Source of the DNA: an uncultured Dehalococcoidia bacterium
GTDB taxonomy: Bacteria; Chloroflexota; Dehalococcoidia; Lucifugimonadales; GCA-2712585
DNA length: 64,000 nucleotides
Direction of reading: 5' to 3'
Assembly (NCBI GenBank): GCA_958295715.1
Contig: OY282371.1
Span: 1,249,183 to 1,313,182 of the forward strand
Under the pieces are notes generated by a model. It did no database searches. It saw only the letters and a program-made list of their open reading frames with translations, and was not told the origin of the DNA. The position numbers and the translations under genes were made by a program. Positions 33,997 to 41,811 of this stretch are shown one piece after another (within the stretch, counting starts at the first letter, position 1; every line of letters begins with the position of its first letter).

Positions 33997-35001
33997 CTAC
34001 TTCTTGCGACCCTTGTCGTCCTTCTTGCCGTCGCCAAACAGCCCCTCGGCGGCGCGGCTGCCAAACATCAACTCGGCGGTCGTGCGGGCAAAGGTCGGCG
34101 TCTGCGGGCGCTCGTAGTCGGCCCTGGCCCACGGGGTAGTAACGCCGGCCAGCCACCTTTCCCTCTCCGCAAAGGCCTTTTCAAAGAGGTCGTAAAGCTC
34201 CTGGCTGGGGGACTCCTTCTGAACCATGCCCTTAATGCGCTCCAGTTCAGCGACAAGCTCGTTTATCCAGTGGACGACTCCCGCCTTGTTGGTCAAGCAC
34301 ACGTCCCGGTGCATGATTGAGTCCCCGGAGGCCAGCCGCGAGACGTCGCGGAAACCGGATGAGGCCAGATGGCTGATGTCTCCCCACTGGGGACTCTTGG
34401 AGGTGGCGCCGATGAGGGCCGTCGACATGATAAAGGGAAGGTGGCTGACCGCCGCCACAAAGCTGTCGTGCTCGTCGGCGTCGATGAAGTAGGGCCTGGC
34501 CCCGATGGCCGACGCCAGGTCCACGATCTGCTGCACGCCTTCGGTGCTGGCGCCGGGCCGCGGCACAATGCAGTAGGGCCGGTCCTTGAACATCTCCGGG
34601 TCGGCGTTGTCCGGCCCCGGGGTCTCCCGCCCGGCCAGGGGGTGGCCGCCTACGAAGTCCACCTTTTCAGGGAGGAACTCCTTGGCCCAGTTCAAGACGC
34701 CCCGCTTAGTCCCGCCCGTGTCGGTGACCACGACCCCCTCCGTCAGCCGGGGGCCGATGACCTCCATCACCTCTCGGATGGCCATGACCGGCGTACAGAT
34801 GAAGACTATGTTGGAGTCGGAGACGGCCTCGGCCAGGTTCCCTTCCACCCTGTCCAAGGCGCCCATCTTCTTTGCCCTGTTGGAGCGGTATCTCTCCAGG
34901 TCCACGCCCACAATCTGGACGTTCTTGAGCTTGATCTTCTTCATGGCCAGGCCCAAAGAGGTCCCGATTAGGCCGGTCCCAATGATTGCTATCTTGTCCA
35001 T
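33997..35001 (-). CDS. tyrA: Prephenate dehydrogenase
   Basis: NAD-dependent conversion of prephenate to 4-hydroxyphenylpyruvate for tyrosine. The protein is 334 residues. The Rossmann start is IAIIGTGLIGTSLGLAMKK. VVTDTGGTKRGVLNWA and FVGGHPLAGRETPGPDNAD carry the catalytic His and substrate arginine. VAAVSHLPFIMSTALIG is the next helix. No ACT or chorismate-mutase domain is attached; the last 35 residues are a charged tail ending DKKDDKGRKK. It is followed by aroA, so two aromatic-pathway enzymes are cotranscribed. Confidence 0.94.
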   Translation of the reverse strand: MDKIAIIGTGLIGTSLGLAMKKIKLKNVQIVGVDLERYRSNRAKKMGALDRVEGNLAEAVSDSNIVFICTPVMAIREVMEVIGPRLTEGVVVTDTGGTKRGVLNWAKEFLPEKVDFVGGHPLAGRETPGPDNADPEMFKDRPYCIVPRPGASTEGVQQIVDLASAIGARPYFIDADEHDSFVAAVSHLPFIMSTALIGATSKSPQWGDISHLASSGFRDVSRLASGDSIMHRDVCLTNKAGVVHWINELVAELERIKGMVQKESPSQELYDLFEKAFAERERWLAGVTTPWARADYERPQTPTFARTTAELMFGSRAAEGLFGDGKKDDKGRKK

Positions 35002-35089
35002 CTGGCGCCTCCTGCGACCTCTTTTGTGGCTGACGACGCCGCGCCCCGCAGGGCCGCCGGGTCAGCTTGGTTTGTGGGCTGTGCCGGCG

Positions 35090-35869
35090 CTAAAGCCGGT
35101 ATTCGTCGTCATCCTCATCGGAATACGGGGTTGAGCCGCCGACGCGCCCCGACAGGGCCGAGCCCCCGCGTTCCGACCTGGCCTTGCGCTGCCTGGGCAA
35201 GTCGAGCAGGCTTTCCTTAATGGCTTTGAGGGCCTTTTCAGGAGAACGGCCGGCGTCAACGGCCACGGCGTCAACGCCCATGTCCCTAAGCCCCGCCAAC
35301 TCACTGGGCGACACGGTGGCGGGCGCCCCCACTATAAGATACTTGTCGAACATAGACCGCGCCGCGCCGACGGTTATCAGGTCCTGAAGGGTGAGGGAGG
35401 AACCGCCGGGGCACAGGGACAGGAACACGGCGTCCACCGGCAGGTCTTCAATGGCCCGCAGGAACCCGTCGCCGGCTCCGGCGGGGAGTGACAGCAGGAA
35501 GGCGGGCTTGTCCTCCTTGACGGCTTCAACGGTGACATTCTCAGGACTGGCCACGAGGAAGTCGCAGCCCTTTTCCGTCAGGGCCTTGACCCTCTCCACG
35601 TCCATCTCCCCGGCGGCCTTCACGCCCCAGGGCACGGGACCCAGGGCTTGAACGATATCCGCCAGCTTGCCGTCGAGATTCGTTCCTTCCAGGAGGGCGC
35701 CGTCAGCCTCTATGCGCGCCAGCCTTGCGGCGCCCCGCTTGTGGTTTTGGGATATAAGCCCAATGAGGGCCATGGCCGGGGTCTTGGGAGTCCGGGCGGC
35801 GGCGCCGAACCCCATGGGGGCCGGCGATCCCCGGCTTAACTTTTCCAGCCTGGACAGGAGTTTGCTCAT
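35090..35869 (-). CDS. Unknown protein with TIM-barrel-like pattern and acidic tail
   Basis: A 259-residue protein. The start is ATG 35869 behind GGAAGGTGG. Alternating strand-helix segments are visible: PAMALIGLIS, ADGALLEGT, VPWGVKAAG, GCDFLVAS, PAFLLSLPAG, VDAVFLSL, DKYLIVGAPA and MGVDAVAVDAG, spaced as in a (beta/alpha)8 barrel. I cannot place it in a named family. The last 40 residues are charged and probably disordered, ending in a run of Asp and Glu. It lies 88 bases upstream of tyrA on the same strand, so it may head the aromatic operon. Confidence 0.65.
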   Translation of the reverse strand: MSKLLSRLEKLSRGSPAPMGFGAAARTPKTPAMALIGLISQNHKRGAARLARIEADGALLEGTNLDGKLADIVQALGPVPWGVKAAGEMDVERVKALTEKGCDFLVASPENVTVEAVKEDKPAFLLSLPAGAGDGFLRAIEDLPVDAVFLSLCPGGSSLTLQDLITVGAARSMFDKYLIVGAPATVSPSELAGLRDMGVDAVAVDAGRSPEKALKAIKESLLDLPRQRKARSERGGSALSGRVGGSTPYSDEDDDEYRL

Positions 35870-35933
35870 CCACCTTCCCCCAACTGAGATTGGCGCGGCC
35901 GCGGCCTTGGGTTGAGCCACGGGGCCAAGGGTT

Positions 35934-35963
35934 ATTTTGCCGTTGTGTGGCGCGCCGTGTCAA
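35934..35963 (-). promoter_or_regulatory. Possible promoter for the gene row starting at 35869
   Basis: Minus strand TTGACA (35958-35963), 18 bases, CAAAAT (35934-35939). The -35 is perfect and the -10 poor. It lies about 65 bases upstream of the ATG at 35869. Confidence 0.4.
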
Positions 35964-36037
35964 TTGGGCGCCCTCGTTCCCGTCGCGAAAGCCCCAGTCA
36001 CGGCCCCCAAGGGTTACGAAACCCATAACAATTCTTT

Positions 36038-36109
36038 TAACGATACGCTCTTGACAAGGCATTTAGTTTGATGTCTACTACCCTATCGTAGCGTTAACGA
36101 AATATCGTT
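36038..36109 (+). promoter_or_regulatory. Promoter with flanking operator-like repeats before the oligopeptide-binding protein gene
   Basis: TTGACA (36051-36056), 17 bases, TCTACT (36074-36079). ACGATA/TATCGT hexamers occur at 36040-36045, 36084-36089 and 36103-36108, with a CGTTAACG palindrome at 36092-36099 and an AACGAaataTCGTT inverted repeat at 36096-36109. They bracket the promoter and cover the expected transcription start, as a repressor site would. The leader to the ATG is about 95 bases and unusually A+T-rich for this window. Confidence 0.55.
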
Positions 36110-36178
36110 GCAAAAACAGTAAATCCGTTATAAAGTCGGGTTCATCGAATCATCATTAGAGCATATGGAGGTGGTCCA

Positions 36179-38005
36179 ATGGCTATACCCTTACGGTTGA
36201 GGAAGTGGAGGACTTGCGCGCTCTTGGCGGTGTCGGCCCTCGCCCTCTTCATACTGGCCTGCGGCGGCGATGACGCGACCGCGACCCCTGCCCCGGCGAC
36301 CCAGGCCCCCAGGGCCACCGCGACGCCAACCCCCATGGCTCCGACCCAGGCGACGCAGACGGAGCCGGTTCCCGTTTCCCCCAGGCTCATTCTCGCCGTG
36401 CCGACGCCTTCCCAAGAGATAGGCATCAGCCACCGGGGAAGCAACCTCACCGCTTCCTTCCTGACCATGTACGACCACCTAATCGCTTCCGACCCCCAGA
36501 CCGCCGAGTACGGCCCCCAGCTGGCCACCGAGTGGACAACGTCCGCCGACGGCAAGACCTGGACTTGGACGCTTAGGGAGAACATCCCCTTCTATGGAAG
36601 GGATGGCCAGCCTTCCCCATACACCCTCACTGCCAAGGACGTGGCCCACAGCTGGTCACTGGTCACGGGGGACGAGTCGCAGAACGCCCTTAACCCCGGG
36701 AACTGGACTGCCTGGATAGGCCCCGCCGAATCCCATCAGGTTATCAGCGATTACGTAATCGCCCAGAACATGCCCACCGTTAACCTCGACATGCTGACCT
36801 TCATGTCCGACGAGGTGGAGGGCGGCATATCCAGCCTTGACCACTGGAACGCCATCGGCGGCGAGGACGCCTACAACGACGACCCCATCGGCAACGGTCC
36901 CTTCTACCTGCTGGAACGAAACGCCGGGGTGAACTTCCTCTTTGCCAGGGTTGAAAACCACTACAGGAAGACCCCTGAATTCCACGAACTTGAGATGAAG
37001 CTGATAAACGAGGCTTCCACCCGTCTGGCCTCCCTCCTTACGGGAGAGGCTCATCTGGCGGTCATACCCCGTGACGTGCACAGCCAGGCCACCGCCCAGG
37101 GCATGAGGATTTACCGGGCGAGCATACCCGGCGGCCACTTCAACATGAGGCTGCCCTGGTACAAGCCGAATAACTACGTGGACCCGGAGACGGGGGAGAA
37201 GGTCTACTCCGCCGGCCCCGAGGGGCCGACCAAGGGCTACGACCCCAACGACCCCCTCCGCAACACCCTGGTGCGTCAGGCCCTTCTACAGGCCATCAAC
37301 CGGGACGAGATAAACGACGTTTTCTTCCAGGGACGGGCCATCCCCAATCCCCAAGACTACTTCCCGCCCTGGTCGGACATCTTCAAGGACGAGTGGGCGC
37401 CCTTCCCCGGCCCCGACGGCAAGACGGGTAGGGAGGGCGGTTGGGACCACCCCTACGACCCTGAACACGCAAAGGAACTGCTGGCGCAGGCGGGGCATCC
37501 CGGCGGCGGCTTCACCATGATAATCCACGTGCCCAACAACCACTCCCTGGTGCCAGAGATGCCGGACGTGGCGGAGGCCATCGGCGTGTACTGGAGTGAG
37601 ATAGGGGTCGACACCGAGTTCGTTTCGTTGACCAACACCGACGTTTTCGCCACCGCGTGGCGGCGGGAGAAGCCCAGCGCCGTTTACATGAACGTGTCGC
37701 CCAAGTCGGCCCACCCCTGCGTGGCCATGGTCTTCAACCGGTACGAGTCGGGCAGGGGGTTCTTCGACTACGACGAGGTGTCGGACTACAAGGACCGGTG
37801 CGACCAGATGGTGAATCCGGAGGAGCGCAGGCAGCTTACCCTGGAGTTTGGCGACTGGTGGTATGAGCGGATAGTCAACTTCCCCATTCTGTGGGTGTTC
37901 CAGGAAGGGGCCTACGACCCCGGCATCCTGGAAGGCTACAGCGTGAACCTGCTTCACCATGCCCCGGTGCGCTACCACGAGTTCACCAAGCCCATTTACA
38001 GATAG
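36179..38005 (+). CDS. Oligopeptide/dipeptide-type ABC transporter substrate-binding lipoprotein (family 5)
   Basis: A surface lipoprotein of 608 residues. The hydrophobic leader ends in FILACGGDD, with Cys28 to be lipidated. A low-complexity Thr/Pro/Ala linker of about 45 residues follows. The family-5 core shows NLTASFLTMYDHLIASDPQT, LATEWTTSADGKTWTWTLRE, YNDDPIGNGPFYL and FNMRLPWYKPNNY. GGAGGT lies seven bases before the ATG. No permease or ATPase gene is adjacent, and the gene has its own promoter and a strong terminator, so it is an orphan binding protein. The ligand is unknown. Confidence 0.88.
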   Translation: MAIPLRLRKWRTCALLAVSALALFILACGGDDATATPAPATQAPRATATPTPMAPTQATQTEPVPVSPRLILAVPTPSQEIGISHRGSNLTASFLTMYDHLIASDPQTAEYGPQLATEWTTSADGKTWTWTLRENIPFYGRDGQPSPYTLTAKDVAHSWSLVTGDESQNALNPGNWTAWIGPAESHQVISDYVIAQNMPTVNLDMLTFMSDEVEGGISSLDHWNAIGGEDAYNDDPIGNGPFYLLERNAGVNFLFARVENHYRKTPEFHELEMKLINEASTRLASLLTGEAHLAVIPRDVHSQATAQGMRIYRASIPGGHFNMRLPWYKPNNYVDPETGEKVYSAGPEGPTKGYDPNDPLRNTLVRQALLQAINRDEINDVFFQGRAIPNPQDYFPPWSDIFKDEWAPFPGPDGKTGREGGWDHPYDPEHAKELLAQAGHPGGGFTMIIHVPNNHSLVPEMPDVAEAIGVYWSEIGVDTEFVSLTNTDVFATAWRREKPSAVYMNVSPKSAHPCVAMVFNRYESGRGFFDYDEVSDYKDRCDQMVNPEERRQLTLEFGDWWYERIVNFPILWVFQEGAYDPGILEGYSVNLLHHAPVRYHEFTKPIYR

Positions 38006-38034
38006 CCCTTAGACCGAATCCATAGCTTCTCAAC

Positions 38035-38067
38035 AAGAAGGCCCCCCAAACATTGGGGGGCCTTCTT
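38035..38067 (+). terminator. Strong intrinsic terminator after the solute-binding protein gene
   Basis: A perfect 15-base-pair stem (38035-38049 with 38053-38067; left arm AAGAAGGCCCCCCAA) and a three-base loop, 29 bases after the stop codon. The A-rich and T-rich base of the stem could make it work in both directions. Confidence 0.85.
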
Positions 38068-38539
38068 CGTGTGGATGGGCCGGCTGCGTTTGCTTGCAGG
38101 GGCGTCCCCTGTGAGCGCCTTCCCCAATCCGTCATGACCGCGCCCTCCCCTGTCCGTCATTCCCCCGCAGGCGGGAAGGGCGCGTGCGCCCACTTTTGTT
38201 TTGAAGAGCGTTGGTTCTACGTTGAGGGCTTCCGAACTCCCGCCCCCCCCGTCCGGCATTCCCGCCTCTCCCCATCCATCACTCCCGCGCCCTCCCCTCC
38301 CGGCATTCCCCCGCAGGCGGGAAGGGCGCGTGCGCCCACTTTTGTTTTGAAGAGCGTTGGTTCTGCGTTGAGGGCTTTCGGATTCCCGCCCCCTGTCCGG
38401 CATTTCCTCCTCTCCCAAACCGTCATTCCTGCGCCCTCCCTTCCATCATTCCCGTGCAGGCGGGAATGACGGGAGGGAGGGGGAATGCTGAGAGGAGGGG
38501 CGGTCATGGCGGGAGGGGGCGGCGGGCGGGGGCGGCGGG
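38068..38539. repeat. Repeat island F: two tandem 146-bp units plus a partial third
   Basis: A gap of about 470 bp without a gene. A repeat core fused to the terminator-like module starts at 38158 and again at 38304. The first 75 bases of each unit are almost identical (GGGCGCGTGCGCCC, ACTTTTGTTTTGAAGAGCG, TTGGTTCT), and the C-rich remainders are similar. A third core at 38447-38470 lacks the module. The units lie between the convergent solute-binding protein gene and the unknown gene at 38540. Confidence 0.75.
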
Positions 38540-39133
38540 CTAGAGCTTTGGCGGGCCGCTTTGGTTCGCCGCCGACCTGTTGAGGGCCGCCACAACCCCG
38601 TCCGCGACCCCGGGCATCAGCTTCTCAAAGCTGGCCTTGGGTCTGGACTGCCAACGGTCCTTCTTGAAGACCGCCACCCCGCCGCTTACCGTCGCCTTGA
38701 GGTTGTACACGAGCCGCGGGGCATCGGGAGAGGTCCCGTGAACGGTCTTGTGAGACGCCATCGCGCCCACAAGCTCCACGGAAAGGAGGCCGCTTACCAT
38801 CTTCGGCCTCCAGGGAAGTCTCAGCCCGGTTTCGGTCTCGCGGACGGCCGTTAGCTTGGCTGACACCCTGCCTTCGGGCCTCGACCCGGCAGGAATAAGG
38901 GGCCTGAAGGGTCTGAATCCGCGGGAGCGCAGATACGCCGCAAGGTCCGCGATGGCCACCTCCATGGACGGGACGCGCCCGGCCCATGACCTCAGGGGCT
39001 TCAGTGAGGCCCCATCAAGCGACGAGTACTCCTCGGCGCCAACCTTAACGTGGCGGGGCATCGCCGGGGCGTGGGGGTCCCTGGGCGCCGCGCCAAGGGC
39101 CAACGGGTCCCTCGTTCGCCTATCGGGCGTCAC
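38540..39133 (-). CDS. Protein of unknown function
   Basis: A 197-residue basic protein with no signal peptide, membrane helix or motif I recognise. The middle (SMEVAIADLAAYLRSRGFRP, then VSAKLTAVRETETGLRLPW) looks like an alpha/beta domain. The GTG start at 39133 lies ten bases after GGAGGA. An ATG in another frame sits between them and opens a six-codon frame (MTRDAR, stop). A start at ATG 39061 would remove 24 residues of low-complexity sequence. The gene may be the last of the purF-purM-purH row, 76 bases away. Confidence 0.55.
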   Translation of the reverse strand: MTPDRRTRDPLALGAAPRDPHAPAMPRHVKVGAEEYSSLDGASLKPLRSWAGRVPSMEVAIADLAAYLRSRGFRPFRPLIPAGSRPEGRVSAKLTAVRETETGLRLPWRPKMVSGLLSVELVGAMASHKTVHGTSPDAPRLVYNLKATVSGGVAVFKKDRWQSRPKASFEKLMPGVADGVVAALNRSAANQSGPPKL

Positions 39134-39209
39134 GTGTCATAGCTCCTCCGGCCTTGTAGGGCGGCATCAACGCTGACAGGGGTTCCCTCGTTTCGCCGCG
39201 CCAAGGGGT

Positions 39210-40742
39210 CTAGTGCTTGAAATGCCGCCGCCCGGTAAGCGCCATGGCCATGTCGTGGCGGTTGGCGGCGTCAATGGATTCCTGGTCCCGCATGGAGCCG
39301 CCGGGCTGGGCAATGGCCGTGACCCCACCTCGAGCCGCCATCTCCACGCTGTCGGGGAAGGGAAAGAAGGCGTCGGAGGCCATGACGCTGCCCACGGCCC
39401 TATCCTTGGCGCCGCGCAGGGCCAGATGAACGCTGGTCACGCGGTTGGGCTGCCCGGCGCCCATTCCCACAATGGAAAGGCCCCTCGCCAGCAGTATGGC
39501 GTTGGACTTGACGTGCCTCACCGCCTTCCAAGCGAACTCCAAGTCAGCCATCTCCGACTCGCTGGGACCCCTGGCGGTGACCACCTTCCAGTTAGAGGGG
39601 TCATCCTCCGGAGCGTCGGCGGTCTGGACGAGGAGGCCGCCCGTGACGGGGCGCAGGTCAAGGCCGTCGTCACGACCGCCTTGGGAAGACATCCGGAGGA
39701 TGCGCAGGTTCCTGCGCCGCTTCAGGGCCGCCAACGCCTCGGCGGTGTAATCTGGGGCCACGACCACCTCGTAAAAGACGCCCTTCATGGCGATGACGGT
39801 ATCCACGTCCACGACAGCGTTGAAGCCCACTATGCCGCCGTAAGCGGACACCTTGTCGCCTTCGTAGGCGCGGGCGTAGGCCGAGGCCAACTCAGGGTGA
39901 CACGCGAGGCCGCAGGGGTTTGCGTGCTTGATTATGACAACTGCCGGCTGGTCAAAGTCCGTGACCACGCGCCAAGCGGCGTCGGCGTCCATCAAGTTGT
40001 TAAAGGACAACTCCTTGCCGTGAAGCAGGGCGGCGTCGGGCAGCCCGCCCACCGACTGGGCCCGCCGGTATAGGGCGCCCTTCTGGTGGGGGTTTTCGCC
40101 GTATCGCAGGTCGTAGACCTTATCGTAGGTCAGGGGGAGTTCCGCGGGGAGAATCGCCTCCTCCCTTTGAGAGAGGTATCCGGCCACGGCGGAGTCGTAC
40201 CGCGACACGTGGCGAAAGGCCTTGTGGGCCAGGTAACGCCGTTCATGGGGGGACAGGACGCCGTCGCTGAGCTTGCGCGCGACCCATTCATAGTCGCAGG
40301 GGTCGGAGACCACCGTGACAAAGGGGAAGTTCTTGGCCGCCGCCCGCAGGAGGCTGGGCCCGCCTATGTCGATGTTCTCCAAGGCGTCGTCAAGGGTGAC
40401 CCCGGCCCGTCCGACGGTCTCCACGAAGGGGTAGAGGTTGGACACCACCACGTCAATGGGGTCGATGGCCTGCTCCTCCAACTGGGCCATGTGCTCCGGC
40501 CTGTCGCGCCTTGCCAACAGGCCGCCGTGAATCCTGGGATGCAGGGTCTTGACCCGTCCATCCAGTATCTCCGGGAATCCCACCAGGTCCGACACCCGCT
40601 CCACGGGCAGCCCGGCCTCCTCCGACAGGAAGCGGTAGGTGCCGCCGGTGCTCACCAGCGAGACGCCCGCCCGGTGAAGGGCGCGGGCGAACCCGGCCAA
40701 GCCGGTCTTGTCGTAAACGCTTATCAGGGCCTTGGCGGGCAT
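39210..40742 (-). CDS. purH: Bifunctional AICAR transformylase / IMP cyclohydrolase
   Basis: Catalyses the last two steps to IMP. The protein is 510 residues. The N-terminal cyclohydrolase domain has [20 protein letters not shown] and [19 protein letters not shown]. The transformylase domain has [16 protein letters not shown] and the catalytic pair region [12 protein letters not shown], and ends with [32 protein letters not shown] and the Arg-His end. It follows purM by 19 bases, so purF-purM-purH form one operon. Confidence 0.97.
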   Translation of the reverse strand: MPAKALISVYDKTGLAGFARALHRAGVSLVSTGGTYRFLSEEAGLPVERVSDLVGFPEILDGRVKTLHPRIHGGLLARRDRPEHMAQLEEQAIDPIDVVVSNLYPFVETVGRAGVTLDDALENIDIGGPSLLRAAAKNFPFVTVVSDPCDYEWVARKLSDGVLSPHERRYLAHKAFRHVSRYDSAVAGYLSQREEAILPAELPLTYDKVYDLRYGENPHQKGALYRRAQSVGGLPDAALLHGKELSFNNLMDADAAWRVVTDFDQPAVVIIKHANPCGLACHPELASAYARAYEGDKVSAYGGIVGFNAVVDVDTVIAMKGVFYEVVVAPDYTAEALAALKRRRNLRILRMSSQGGRDDGLDLRPVTGGLLVQTADAPEDDPSNWKVVTARGPSESEMADLEFAWKAVRHVKSNAILLARGLSIVGMGAGQPNRVTSVHLALRGAKDRAVGSVMASDAFFPFPDSVEMAARGGVTAIAQPGGSMRDQESIDAANRHDMAMALTGRRHFKH

Positions 40743-40761
40743 GGCTCCGCGGGTCGCCGCG

Positions 40762-41811
40762 TTAGCCCGGCAGGGGCTGCATGATGACTTGGGCGTCGTC
40801 CCGCCGCTTCACCACCTCGCCCATTACGATGGCGTCGGGCAGGGAGCCTTGCAGGGATGGCCAAGCGTCGCTGCCGCATATGAGAACCATGCCGATGCCC
40901 ATGTTGAAGACCTGCCGCATCTCCCGGTCGTCAATGCCCCCGGCCCTCTGAATCATCCCAAAGATGGGCTGCGGCTCCCAGGCGTCCAGCCTTATGTGAG
41001 CCGCCAAGTCCCGGGGCAGCAGCCGGGGGATGTTGTTGGGAAGTCCGCCGCCGCTCACGTGGACCACGGCCTTGAGCTTGGAGTAGTGGGGAGCCAGTGA
41101 CTGGTAGTAGCACCGGTGGGGGGTGATAAGCTCCTCGCCCAGGGTGTGGCCCAGCTCTTGGTGGGACTGGTAGAGGACGGCGGGGTTCTCGTCCACGTTG
41201 AAGACCTTCCGCACCAGGGAGAAACCGTTGGTGTGAAGGCCGCTGGAGGGCAGACCCAGGAGCGCGTCGCCCTCCCTGACCGTCGTTCCGTCGATGATGG
41301 CCCCTTCCTCCACGGCGCCGATGACGGTTCCGGCCAGGTCGAAATCGCCGTCGCCGTAGAGACCCGGCATCTGAGCCGTCTCGCCGCCAACGAGGGCGCA
41401 GCCCACCTCCCGGCAGGCCCACACCATGCCGCGGAGGAGCGGCTCCACAATCTGGGGGTCCAGCTTCCCCATGGAGATATAGTCGAGGAACAGGAGAGGC
41501 TCGGCGCCGCAGGTGACCACGTCGTTAACGTTGAGGTTCACCAAGTCTATGCCCAGGGACTCGTAATGGCCGAGCAGGGCGGCCACCTTTAGCTTTGTGC
41601 CCACGCCATCGGTGCTGGCGGCCAGAACGGGGTTCTTGTAGTTTCGCAGGCGGTAGAGGCCGGCGAAGGCCCCAACGCCCTTGACCACCTCCGAGCCGTG
41701 GGTCATGGCGGCGAATGCGCCGATGCGCTCCTTGAGGGTTTCGATGGCCTGCAAGTCCACCCCGGCGGCGCCGTAGGCGCTATGCGACGCGCCGGTCTCA
41801 GGCCGGCTCAT
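40762..41811 (-). CDS. purM: Phosphoribosylformylglycinamidine cyclo-ligase
   Basis: Closes the imidazole ring to give AIR. The protein is 349 residues. YGAAGVDLQAIETLKERIGA is the usual start, and STDGVGTKLKVAALLGHYES is the nucleotide-binding loop. DLVNLNVNDVVTCGAEPLLFLDY and ALVGGETAQMPGLY carry conserved acidic residues. HVSGGGLPNNIPRLLP is the typical C-terminal motif. It overlaps the end of purF by 14 bases, so it is coupled to it. Confidence 0.97.
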   Translation of the reverse strand: MSRPETGASHSAYGAAGVDLQAIETLKERIGAFAAMTHGSEVVKGVGAFAGLYRLRNYKNPVLAASTDGVGTKLKVAALLGHYESLGIDLVNLNVNDVVTCGAEPLLFLDYISMGKLDPQIVEPLLRGMVWACREVGCALVGGETAQMPGLYGDGDFDLAGTVIGAVEEGAIIDGTTVREGDALLGLPSSGLHTNGFSLVRKVFNVDENPAVLYQSHQELGHTLGEELITPHRCYYQSLAPHYSKLKAVVHVSGGGLPNNIPRLLPRDLAAHIRLDAWEPQPIFGMIQRAGGIDDREMRQVFNMGIGMVLICGSDAWPSLQGSLPDAIVMGEVVKRRDDAQVIMQPLPG

